Shown piece by piece: positions 39,036 through 47,450 of a stretch of DNA of 64,000 nt (positions within the stretch are counted from its first letter, which is position 1; every line of letters begins with the position of its first letter). The notes under the pieces were generated by a model. That model worked only from the letters and a program-made list of their open reading frames with translations. It was not told where the DNA came from and did no database searches. The DNA is from Pontixanthobacter aestiaquae (GTDB lineage Bacteria > Pseudomonadota > Alphaproteobacteria > Sphingomonadales > Sphingomonadaceae), in contig NZ_WTYZ01000001.1 in the NCBI RefSeq assembly GCF_009827455.1, forward strand, positions 868,001 to 932,000. The letters run 5' to 3'. Position numbers and translations under genes: made by a program.

Positions 39036-42000
39036 TGCGTATGATCCGCCTTTTGACCCTGATGTCCGCATTCCTGCTAGCCGGGATTGCAATGCTGTTC
39101 GGCGGCAATCAAACGCAGGCAGCATCGGGCGAAAAGCCGGTCAAGCGTGACTATAGCGCGGTGATCGCCGCGCCCGCACCCGCGCGACAGACGCTCGACG
39201 AGATGATGGCGAAATCGGACGGCTGCTATTCCTGCCATACGCAGACCGACGCGCCGACCATGCACACCACTCCTGCGGTGCGGCTTGGCTGTGTCGATTG
39301 CCATGGCGGCAACCCGAAAGTGCAGGGCAATAGCGAGCTGGAGCATGACGATCCGGCTTACGTTGCGGCGCGCGAAAAAGCGCATGTTCTGCCGAAATAC
39401 CCCAGCAGCTGGCACTATCCGTCATCGGCCAATCCGAAGCGCACTTACACGCTGCTCAACAAGGAATCGCCCGAGTTCGTCAAATTCGTAAACCCCAGCG
39501 ATTACCGTGTGGCGCGCGAGGCCTGCGGAGCGTGTCACCTCGACGTGATCGAGGCAGGCGAGCGGTCTATCATGGCAACAGGTGCAATGCTGTGGGGCGG
39601 AGCATCGTATAATAACGGCATCGCGCCTTATAAGAATTATATCTTCGGCGAGGCATTTACCCGCGACGGAAAGCCAGCGAAACTGGTCTCACCCGGCGCG
39701 CCTCCTGGCACTTTGACTGAAAACCAGAAGAAGCGCGGCGCACTGGCAGAACTCTATCCATTGCCAACATGGCAAGTGATCCCCCCGGGTGATGTGTTCC
39801 GCGTGTTCGAACGCGGCGGGCGGACGATCAACTCGCAATTCCCAGAGATTGGCTTGCCTAACCCGACTGGGTCGATCCAGCGCCTCGAAGAGCCCGGACG
39901 GCCTGATCTGAAGCAAAGCAATCGCGGGATGGGCACTGGTTTGCGCGTTGCGATTCCGGTGCTCAACATTCACAAAACACGGCTCAACGATCCGTTTATG
40001 TGGTTTATGGGGACCAATGATCAGCCTGGTGACTACCGCCATTCGGGCTGCGCATCGTGCCATGTTGTCTATGCCAATGACCGCGAACCGCGTCACAGCT
40101 CAATCTACGCTAAATACGGGCGCGACGGGCAGACAATTACCGTCGATCCGACCATCGCGAAAAAGATGGAACCGGAGCACGACAAATATGGCGAAAGCAA
40201 AGGTCATGCGGGCGTCAAACAGCCCGGCGAGGATCATTCCGAAGATGGCCACGGCCAGAAAGCGCCAATGAAGGAGAAGGGGCATCCGCTCCAGCACGTC
40301 TTCACGCGCTCCATCCCGACCGCGCAATGCATGAATTGCCACATGCACCAGCCCAATATTTTCCTGAACAGCTATCTCGGTTACACGATGTGGGATTACG
40401 AATCCGATGCGCCCGCCATGTGGCCGGAGAAGCAGAAATATCCGACCGCTGAAGAAGTCCACAAAGTTCTGGAGCGCAACCCGGAGGGCGCCTCACCCAA
40501 GGGCAAATGGGCCGATCTCGATTTCACGCGCAATCTGTATGATCTGAACAAGGATTTGAAGGACACGCAATTCGCCGATTATCATGGCCACGGGTGGAAT
40601 TTCCGCGGTATTTTCAAGCGCGACCGAGAAGGCAATCTGCTCGATAAAGACAATAATATCGTCGCCAATGACGATCCGGAGAAATGGCGCAAGGAAGGTG
40701 AGGGCAAGTTCGTCGAACCCGGCGTCAACCCGGGCAAAGCGGTGCATTTGATGAGCATCCACGCCGAAGTCGGGATGCAATGCGCCGATTGCCATTATGC
40801 GCAGGACAGCCACGGCAATGGCATGATCTATGGCGAAGTCGCCAATGCGATCGAGATCGGTTGTAAGGATTGCCACGGCACGGCAGATGCTTATCCAACC
40901 TTGCGCACCAGCGGCCCCGCTGCGCCGCCCAAGGGCAGTGATCTGTCGCTGCTCCGCAACCCCGATGGCAAGCGCCGCTTTGAATGGACCTATGACAATC
41001 TGGGCCAGCGCACATTGACGCAGCGCTCGATTGTCGACCCATCGCTTGAATGGACGGTCAGCCTGACTAAGGACAGCGTCGACAACACGTCTCCTCATTT
41101 CAACGCCAAATCGGCCCGCGCAAAGCTGATGTCGAAAGCTGGCGCGGAAACGGGCAAGTTTGAATTTGGCACAGGCATTGCAGCGGGCGACCGCGCGCAT
41201 GACGATGAAGAGATGGCCTGCTTTACCTGCCACCTGAGTTGGACGACAAGCTGCGGCGGCTGTCACTTGCCGATTGAAGCGAACTGGAAGACCGAAGATC
41301 ACCATTACGAGAACGGCGAAACACGCAATTTCGCGACGTATAATCCGCAGGTTGCGCGCGACCAGATGTTCCAACTCGGCAAGCACCAGACCACAAAGGG
41401 CAACCAGATCGCACCGGTTCGCTCTACTTCGGCGCTGGTTCTGTCATCGACCAATATCAACCGCGAACGCATCTATGTGCAGCAACCGCCGATCTCTGCG
41501 ATTGGCTTCAGCAGCCAGGCCTTCGCGCCGCATTTCCCGCATACGGTGCGGATGACAGAAACCAAGCAGTGCTCCGATTGTCATTTGTCCGAGGCGGACG
41601 ATAACAATGCGATCATGTCGCAGCTGCTGCTGCTCGGCACGAATTATGTGAACTTCGTCGGGATGAATGCGTGGACTGGCCTGGAAGGCGGGTTCGAGGC
41701 CGTGCGCGTCACCGAGTGGGACGAGCCGCAAGCTGTGCTCGGATCCTATCTGCACAAATATGCCTACCCCGATTATTACAAGCAATTCGTCGACGATAAT
41801 GGGCGCGAGCTCAAAGATTGGGTGCGCGGGGAAGCTTTCGATGCGGACCTTTCCGGCGAGACCAAACCGTTCGAAGAGTTCGCCAATGTGCATGAGGGCA
41901 CGAGCGACCGTGTCGGTTGCTTGCAAATGCGCGGCGAATATATGTTCGTGGCAGAGGGCAAGGGCGGTTTCCGCGTCTACGATATCGCCTCCATCGGCAA

Positions 42001-43108
42001 CAAAGGCATATCGGAGCGGATCATCACTGCGCCGTTCAGCAGTCTTGGCCATGACACGCATGTGAGTTCCAAGAACGCGACTTGCATGGCGCTCGCCACC
42101 AATCAGCCGATCAATCCGCTGCGCAACACACCGCAAATGCGTGAGATGAATGAGGAGCAGCCGTTCCTGCCGATCTACGAATATGCGGTTGTGACCGACG
42201 CGGTCGAGGGTCTGATCCTCGTTAACGTCAACACTATGGCCGATGGCGAGTTTCGCAATAACAAGCTGAGCCGTCTGACATTCGCCGATGGTTCGAAAGC
42301 ATGGAACGAGGGCGGCGTGCTGACCGGAGCGCGGCATGTGCATCTCGCGGGCGAGATTGCCTATATCACCTCTGATCGCGGCTTGGTTGCGGTGGATCTG
42401 GCCGATCCCAAGAACCCGCAAATTGCGGCAGTTCGCGAGATGAACGATGCACGCGCCTCCGCGATCCAGTTCCGTTATCTGTGGGTCACCGATGCAGAGG
42501 GCGTGAAGCTGTTCGATGTGACTAATCTGCGTAATCCTGTACTGCGACCAGAAGGCACGGTGCTGCTCGCCAATGCGCAGCGGGTCTATCTCGCGCGGAC
42601 CTATGCCTATGTCGCGGCGAAGCAGGACGGTCTGGTGATCGTCGATATTACGAGGCCGATGGCACCGAAAATCTATAAGAAGGAAACGCTGGGCGGTACG
42701 CTGAATGATGCCGAGGATGTGATCGTCGGATCAACCAATGCGTCTCTGTTTGCCTATGTCGCGGATGGCGTGAACGGGATGAAAGTGCTGCAACTGACAT
42801 CGCCCGACAGCCAGCCCAATTTCTACGGGTTCAGCCCAGCACCGATGCCGGAACTGGTCGCATGGGCAAAGACCAAGTCGCCTGCGATATCGCTTTCCAA
42901 AGGGCTGGACCGCGACCGCGCAGTCGATGAGACCGGCGGACAGATGGCGGTGTTCGGCCGCTTAGGCTCACGCCCCTTCACCCGCGAAGAAATGGAACGC
43001 CTGTTCCTGACCGGCGGCGGCGTGCCGTGGAAGGTGCGGGACGAGCCCGATATGAGCGCTTGGGTTGGTGGGCGGTTGAGTCCGAATGCGCCGGTGATGG
43101 GGCAGTAA
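39035..43108 (+). CDS. Decaheme cytochrome c fused to a six-repeat LVIVD beta-propeller
   Basis: A 1357-residue exported protein (signal MRMIRLLTLMSAFLLAGIAM, cleavage near TQA). Ten CXXCH sites: Cys64, 86, 164, 339, 432, 583, 610, 729, 740 and 846. Residues about 960-1265 carry six LVIVD-type propeller repeats: GGFRVYDIAS, EGLILVNVNT, RGLVAVDLADPKNP, EGVKLFDVTNLRNP, DGLVIVDITRPMAP and NGMKVLQLTSPD. The middle 340-580 is His-rich and may supply distal heme ligands. I know of no characterised cytochrome with this layout. It may be periplasmic inside the barrel, as MtrA is, or surface exposed. It is the last gene of the plus-strand cluster. Confidence 0.9.
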   Translation: MRMIRLLTLMSAFLLAGIAMLFGGNQTQAASGEKPVKRDYSAVIAAPAPARQTLDEMMAKSDGCYSCHTQTDAPTMHTTPAVRLGCVDCHGGNPKVQGNSELEHDDPAYVAAREKAHVLPKYPSSWHYPSSANPKRTYTLLNKESPEFVKFVNPSDYRVAREACGACHLDVIEAGERSIMATGAMLWGGASYNNGIAPYKNYIFGEAFTRDGKPAKLVSPGAPPGTLTENQKKRGALAELYPLPTWQVIPPGDVFRVFERGGRTINSQFPEIGLPNPTGSIQRLEEPGRPDLKQSNRGMGTGLRVAIPVLNIHKTRLNDPFMWFMGTNDQPGDYRHSGCASCHVVYANDREPRHSSIYAKYGRDGQTITVDPTIAKKMEPEHDKYGESKGHAGVKQPGEDHSEDGHGQKAPMKEKGHPLQHVFTRSIPTAQCMNCHMHQPNIFLNSYLGYTMWDYESDAPAMWPEKQKYPTAEEVHKVLERNPEGASPKGKWADLDFTRNLYDLNKDLKDTQFADYHGHGWNFRGIFKRDREGNLLDKDNNIVANDDPEKWRKEGEGKFVEPGVNPGKAVHLMSIHAEVGMQCADCHYAQDSHGNGMIYGEVANAIEIGCKDCHGTADAYPTLRTSGPAAPPKGSDLSLLRNPDGKRRFEWTYDNLGQRTLTQRSIVDPSLEWTVSLTKDSVDNTSPHFNAKSARAKLMSKAGAETGKFEFGTGIAAGDRAHDDEEMACFTCHLSWTTSCGGCHLPIEANWKTEDHHYENGETRNFATYNPQVARDQMFQLGKHQTTKGNQIAPVRSTSALVLSSTNINRERIYVQQPPISAIGFSSQAFAPHFPHTVRMTETKQCSDCHLSEADDNNAIMSQLLLLGTNYVNFVGMNAWTGLEGGFEAVRVTEWDEPQAVLGSYLHKYAYPDYYKQFVDDNGRELKDWVRGEAFDADLSGETKPFEEFANVHEGTSDRVGCLQMRGEYMFVAEGKGGFRVYDIASIGNKGISERIITAPFSSLGHDTHVSSKNATCMALATNQPINPLRNTPQMREMNEEQPFLPIYEYAVVTDAVEGLILVNVNTMADGEFRNNKLSRLTFADGSKAWNEGGVLTGARHVHLAGEIAYITSDRGLVAVDLADPKNPQIAAVREMNDARASAIQFRYLWVTDAEGVKLFDVTNLRNPVLRPEGTVLLANAQRVYLARTYAYVAAKQDGLVIVDITRPMAPKIYKKETLGGTLNDAEDVIVGSTNASLFAYVADGVNGMKVLQLTSPDSQPNFYGFSPAPMPELVAWAKTKSPAISLSKGLDRDRAVDETGGQMAVFGRLGSRPFTREEMERLFLTGGGVPWKVRDEPDMSAWVGGRLSPNAPVMGQ

Positions 43109-43125
43109 CGCTGCGTCATTTTGTG

Positions 43126-43168
43126 AAGGCTTGATGCGAAGGTTTGCTCTCCTCCCGGATCAAGCCTT
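43126..43168. repeat. 10-bp perfect inverted repeat between convergent genes
   Basis: AAGGCTTGAT (43126-43135) and ATCAAGCCTT (43159-43168) face each other over a 23-base loop. It lies between the decaheme gene and the nuclease gene and overlaps the last codons of the nuclease. It may end transcription in one or both directions; there is no strong T-run. Confidence 0.4.
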
Positions 43169-43870
43169 TGATCTGCGATAGCCCGCTCTTTGGGCTTCAG
43201 ACTCGGTGCAGAACAATTCTTCGGGTCTCGTCTGATCATAATAGGGGCGGCCAGGAAGGTGGTAAATCCATTGTCCCCTTCGATTTCTGTTGCCTTTGAT
43301 CGCACAGCCGAACTTGTTCCGGTAGATCTGCTCGACAGGCGGGTTTTGCGGCCGAGTGGCGGGCGAGGGTGCTGTGGCAGTCGGCTCGGTAGTTTGAATA
43401 TTGGCTGTTCGCCAATCTGCCGGCGACTGGAATTCTGATGCCCACAGACCCATCTTATGCTTTTTCCTCAGTGCTTCCGCTTCGACATATGTCGCGGGAC
43501 TGTCCTTAACGGTAACCGCAAGCCCGGCCTCAATCATAGCCAGGCCTAGATCCAGACCATCACGGCTACATGTCGCGATTGCTTCACCATTACTGCCGAA
43601 CTGTAGTGCGCGACATTTAACTCGATGCCCTTGGGTCAATTCATCCAGAAGTTTTTTGGCTTCCTCACCGCATTTCCAATCGGCTCCTGCATCTGAGCAT
43701 GTTTGCGAATTTTCGGGCGCATCAATTCCGAAAAGGTGGATCTTTGTGCCAGAGAAGTCCAAGCTGTCACCATCGACTGCATTTGCAAGCCCTTGAGTTA
43801 CTTGCTCAGTGGCGGCAAGTGGAGCAGCGATCAGGAGCGCGGAAGAAAAAACAATACGAACAACAATCAT
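43160..43870 (-). CDS. Secreted thermonuclease-like protein with C-terminal sunset-type domain
   Basis: A 236-residue exported protein: a signal peptide ([20 protein letters not shown]), an SNase-like OB-fold domain (about 30-145; [32 protein letters not shown] and the [20 protein letters not shown] blocks) and a C-terminal region (about 185-236) with [21 protein letters not shown], then [15 protein letters not shown], the pattern of the so-called sunset domain that follows some nucleases. The catalytic Arg of staphylococcal nuclease in the first motif set is not clearly matched, so activity is uncertain. ATG 43870 follows GAGGTGC; a longer frame to 43942 would bury the signal peptide. Confidence 0.83.
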   Translation of the reverse strand: MIVVRIVFSSALLIAAPLAATEQVTQGLANAVDGDSLDFSGTKIHLFGIDAPENSQTCSDAGADWKCGEEAKKLLDELTQGHRVKCRALQFGSNGEAIATCSRDGLDLGLAMIEAGLAVTVKDSPATYVEAEALRKKHKMGLWASEFQSPADWRTANIQTTEPTATAPSPATRPQNPPVEQIYRNKFGCAIKGNRNRRGQWIYHLPGRPYYDQTRPEELFCTESEAQRAGYRRSKA

Positions 43871-43925
43871 ATGCACCTCGTCGATTTCAGACGGAGCATG
43901 ACTGCTATTGGTTACTAAGAGGTAT

Positions 43926-44777
43926 CTACTCCCGCTCGGCAAACATCTCTTTGATCATACCTTGCAGGTTCGCATCATACTTAGCGAGTACTTGCCAGTC
44001 CCATACGCGTTCGTAGTGGGTGACCAACTCGCCATTTTCCCAGCGGTGGAGGGCGTAGGTCGGGGACTCGGTGGTGATCAGATCGCGGTTGTCGGGTGTT
44101 TCGGGATCAATCGGGCGAAGGTCCATCGCTACCAGCGGTGCGACCGACGGAGTAACGCTGAGCAGCTTACCTTCGACCGTGGCGTTGATCTGGCGGTGCA
44201 GATGGCCGCAATGGATTGCTCGGATCTGGTTATGGCCGCGGATCGCTTCGGCAAAGCGCAGCATCCATGGTTCGCCCGGGCCGGGGTCCATCCAGCCGAT
44301 GCCGGATACGACCGGCGGGTGGTGCATGAAGATCAACGTAGGCGTGTCAGGGTGCGCGTTAAGTTCTGCGCTTAACCATGCCGCGCGTTTCTCGCAGAAG
44401 GCGCCGCCATGCCGTCCGATCTCCAGCGTATCGAGCATCAAGATGCGCAGCCCGTCTTGTTCGACCGCATATTGGATAAAGCCATCCGCATCGACCGGCG
44501 TATCCGGGAAAGCGTGCAATAGCCCCTCGCGCGTATCGTGATTGCCGACAATCGAATAGACCGGCATCGGGCAGGCTTCGAGCAGGGCTGCGGTTTTCTC
44601 GAAACTGCCTGTGTCGCCGTGGTCGGTCAGATCGCCGGTTAGTACCAGCATATCGGCGTTATTAGGGCCATTGAGCAGTCGGTCGAGCGTGGCGCGGAAG
44701 CGAATTCGGTTTAGCTCCTCGGGCTTGGCTGCCGGGTCGAAGCCGATATGGATATCGGTCATCTGCGCTATCAGCAT
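43926..44777 (-). CDS. CpdA-like cyclic-nucleotide phosphodiesterase (class III)
   Basis: A 283-residue calcineurin-like phosphoesterase. All metal-site motifs are present: D8-x-H10 (MTDIHIG), D49 in [13 protein letters not shown] at 78-81, His in [11 protein letters not shown] and GHLHRQ. The pattern is that of CpdA-type 3',5'-cAMP phosphodiesterases, which lower intracellular cAMP with a Fe/Mn bimetal centre. It stands 38 bases downstream of the FHA-decaheme gene on the same strand, so it is probably co-transcribed with the cNMP-binding redox protein; the cyclase lies in the facing cluster. Substrate is inferred from family and context. Confidence 0.85.
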   Translation of the reverse strand: MLIAQMTDIHIGFDPAAKPEELNRIRFRATLDRLLNGPNNADMLVLTGDLTDHGDTGSFEKTAALLEACPMPVYSIVGNHDTREGLLHAFPDTPVDADGFIQYAVEQDGLRILMLDTLEIGRHGGAFCEKRAAWLSAELNAHPDTPTLIFMHHPPVVSGIGWMDPGPGEPWMLRFAEAIRGHNQIRAIHCGHLHRQINATVEGKLLSVTPSVAPLVAMDLRPIDPETPDNRDLITTESPTYALHRWENGELVTHYERVWDWQVLAKYDANLQGMIKEMFAERE

Positions 44778-44815
44778 CGTGCCCCCTCCGAGATGTTGTG
44801 TCCCCCCAATGCGCG

Positions 44816-46579
44816 CTACTCCGGCTTCCGGCTCATCAGCGCGACTGTGTCTTGTGTGGGCGTTTTCTTCTCATCCGGCAAGTTTGCGCCTTTCGGATGG
44901 TAGGAGTGGCACATCGCACAGCTTGACGGCACTTCCGCCTGTTTCTCGTCCTGTCCCAGATGGCAATCGCGGCACACGGCGATACCCGGCAACAGCAAAT
45001 CCTCTGAAGTCTTGGATGTCTCGGCCTTGTGACACGTGCTGCATTCTTCCTGTTCATGCTCCTTGTGGTCGAACCAACCATTGAGCAGATAGTTTTCACG
45101 CAGATGCACCGGCATCACATCGGCTTTGCCATTGCGGGTCGTGGGGATGTGGCATTCTCCACAAACCCCGTCCTTGGCGAGTGCGCGGTTGATTGCGATG
45201 TAGGATCGCGCTGGCCGCCCGAAGTTCTGATAGTAAAGCCCGCCGCGCGCATACTCGCCCGGACGCTTGCGACCAGCGGGTGCTGCCGAGCGGCGCGGTG
45301 CGCGGTCCATTGCGCGCAGGTCGGCACGCATCTGGTCGATATCGCCATGGCGCAGCGAGCGGAACGTTGTGCCGACGCGGTCATAGACAAGGCTGTGACA
45401 GCTCTCGCAATCGTCCTCCATTTTGACCGGCAGGAAGCCTTCCTTGTCGGATGTTGGTGTGTGGCAATCGGCGCAGACCAGCGAATTACCATAACCTTGC
45501 TTGGCACCGATATTGCGCGCCATCCGGGCGACACCGCCGCGCGTGTTCATGTGCATTTCATGAGGGAATTTCAGGCCGTGTTGTTCTTGGGGCGTGTCGG
45601 CGAGCGATATCCGCGCGGTCTCTTCGCTGCCCAATTGCGGGTGGTAGATCGCCTTGAACTGCGGGTGGGCATCGCCAAAGTCGGCGGCATTCGCCAGCTT
45701 GGTATCGGTAAGCCGGGCATCCATCCCGTCATGGCATTCGGCGCAGAATTGCTGGGCGGTTGGTTCCATCCGGCCTGCGCCTTCGTGCTCGGTATGACAG
45801 GTGCTGCATGAGCCGGGCCCTTCCTTGCCGAACATGCCCGCGACTTTCCATTGGAACTCGTCTCCCGCCGACATTGGACCGCGTCCGGTAAGCTGACGGT
45901 CGATCTTGGCATGGTCGCCAATCGCCTCGTGGCAGGTCAGGCAAGTTTCATCGCGGACCGACTCAAATGGCTTCACGTGACAAGCCTCGCAATTGTCCTC
46001 CAGCCCGTGGTGGGCGAGGCTGAGCGCACCGGTGCTCCAGCTGGTATCCATCATTGTCTGACCGGTGCGGTCGTAATCGGGCTTTGCCGGATCACGGTTG
46101 AGGTGCGTGTAAATCGGCACGATCAGGAACGCGAACAGGATTATGCCAAGCCCGACCCATGCCATCGCGCGCTTGCTGGGCAGGGCGGAAGCGAGTGCGA
46201 AGCCTTTGACGTCGTCGACATCTTCGGAATGCTCCGCCGCCTTGCTAATGGTGATCGATGCCGGAGCATCGGGGTCGCGTGAAAAGGCTAAGCGGTAGCA
46301 CCCGAAACCAAGCTCGGCGCCCTTCGCGGGATCAAAGCTGGTCGAAGTCGTTGTCTTTCCGTCATGGGTAAAGCCGAGTGTGCCGGCCGCCTGTGCGAGA
46401 ATCGTCCCATCGTCCTGGCTGGTCAGCGTTGCGTGGTTCTGTTCCACCGCCAGATCGGGCAGGTGGATATCGCTTTCAGCCGCGCGCCCGATGGTCAGGC
46501 TGCTTTGATCCACTTCGCGGTCACGGACAATCTCGCGCCCGCTGGCGGTAAAATCGATGGTGCGGATCAGAAAAGTCAT
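44816..46579 (-). CDS. FHA-domain, single-TM, decaheme cytochrome c
   Basis: A 587-residue protein. Residues 1-105 are an FHA-like domain (SLTIGRAAESDIHLPDLAVEQNHATL); Gly-Arg and the final His are kept but the Ser of the usual S-R-x-H is replaced (E-Q-N-H), so phosphopeptide binding may be lost. One TM helix lies at about 138-158. The periplasmic remainder has ten CXXCH motifs: Cys197, 213, 258, 279, 369, 391, 473, 513, 536 and 554. It would take electrons from the membrane cytochrome b encoded just upstream and pass them into the periplasm, while the FHA domain senses a cytoplasmic state. ATG 46579 (GGGGCGGA upstream) is chosen over 46636. Confidence 0.9.
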   Translation of the reverse strand: MTFLIRTIDFTASGREIVRDREVDQSSLTIGRAAESDIHLPDLAVEQNHATLTSQDDGTILAQAAGTLGFTHDGKTTTSTSFDPAKGAELGFGCYRLAFSRDPDAPASITISKAAEHSEDVDDVKGFALASALPSKRAMAWVGLGIILFAFLIVPIYTHLNRDPAKPDYDRTGQTMMDTSWSTGALSLAHHGLEDNCEACHVKPFESVRDETCLTCHEAIGDHAKIDRQLTGRGPMSAGDEFQWKVAGMFGKEGPGSCSTCHTEHEGAGRMEPTAQQFCAECHDGMDARLTDTKLANAADFGDAHPQFKAIYHPQLGSEETARISLADTPQEQHGLKFPHEMHMNTRGGVARMARNIGAKQGYGNSLVCADCHTPTSDKEGFLPVKMEDDCESCHSLVYDRVGTTFRSLRHGDIDQMRADLRAMDRAPRRSAAPAGRKRPGEYARGGLYYQNFGRPARSYIAINRALAKDGVCGECHIPTTRNGKADVMPVHLRENYLLNGWFDHKEHEQEECSTCHKAETSKTSEDLLLPGIAVCRDCHLGQDEKQAEVPSSCAMCHSYHPKGANLPDEKKTPTQDTVALMSRKPE

Positions 46580-46589
46580 ATTCCGCCCC

Positions 46590-47450
46590 TCACCAATAAT
46601 AGAACACGCTGACGATATGCGCGGCAAGGGCAGCAATCAGCGCAATCGTTGCGGGTATATGGATGAACAGCCACACTTCGAGCAGCGCACGGTAGCGCAT
46701 GTGGCGGCGGATTTGGCCGAGCTGTGATTTGCGGCGCCCGAGCAGGGCCGCGACTTTTTCTTCCTTCTTGTTGATCGACCCGGGTGGAAAGGCGTGTTGC
46801 GCCCGGGCGGTGGCGCAGCGCGGATAAGTGCCGGTCAAGCGTGCCAGGAAACCCGCTTTGAACACGTCCTGTTTCAGCGCATCGATCACCGCATCTGCCT
46901 CGCTCCGGCCAAGCGGTTGTGCAGCAGTTTCCAATTGACGGTCGATAGCCGCCAGCGCTTCCACCATCTGACCGCGCGTCATCTCGCGCGCATTATTGCT
47001 GAGCGAGCGCGGCAGCGTCGCATAGACAGAAATGCCGTAAATGCCGGACACCACCACCAGCATCATCAACGCCCAGGCAAGCGTATGGACATTCCAGCCA
47101 AGCTGGAAGCCGGTGTGCATCGTTCCGATTACAATGAGCGCGAGGCCGAGATAGACATGCGCGCTGGTCCACGCCTTCAGGCTCCACCGGCCCGGGCTCA
47201 TATTGCGTTTTCGGATGCCCAACAGCGAGAGCCAAACGATCAGCAACGCCCCGATCGTGCCCAGCGTATAACCGTACCATGTTCCGCCATTATGGCGCGG
47301 TTCCACATCGACGAGGAAGTAAGAAACGATCACAATCAGGCACAAAACGACCGAGACTTTCAGCCAGCGCATTCGTTTGTGGCTGAGGAAGCTCTCATGA
47401 TCGGTATCGCGGCGCTGCTCGGCGCGTTCAAAGTTTGCGCTGGAGGCCAT
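46590..47450 (-). CDS. Membrane cytochrome b-type protein with two His pairs
   Basis: A 286-residue protein with five hydrophobic helices (about 30-47, 60-78, 95-112, 122-142 and 258-284). His98 and His112 in the third helix, and His264 and His278 in the last, are each 14 residues apart, the spacing that binds two b hemes across two helices in bc1- and ferric-reductase-like proteins. A charged cytoplasmic or periplasmic loop (about 150-250) separates the helices. It overlaps the FAD/cNMP/Fe-S gene upstream by one base (TGATG) and is followed 10 bases later by the decaheme gene. A transmembrane electron conduit between them is the natural reading. Confidence 0.85.
   Translation of the reverse strand: MASSANFERAEQRRDTDHESFLSHKRMRWLKVSVVLCLIVIVSYFLVDVEPRHNGGTWYGYTLGTIGALLIVWLSLLGIRKRNMSPGRWSLKAWTSAHVYLGLALIVIGTMHTGFQLGWNVHTLAWALMMLVVVSGIYGISVYATLPRSLSNNAREMTRGQMVEALAAIDRQLETAAQPLGRSEADAVIDALKQDVFKAGFLARLTGTYPRCATARAQHAFPPGSINKKEEKVAALLGRRKSQLGQIRRHMRYRALLEVWLFIHIPATIALIAALAAHIVSVFYYW

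Noticed and set aside
41444..42421. 325-codon open frame antisense to the LVIVD part of the decaheme gene
   Set aside because: The sense frame is continuous over 1357 codons with heme motifs; antisense has no motif.
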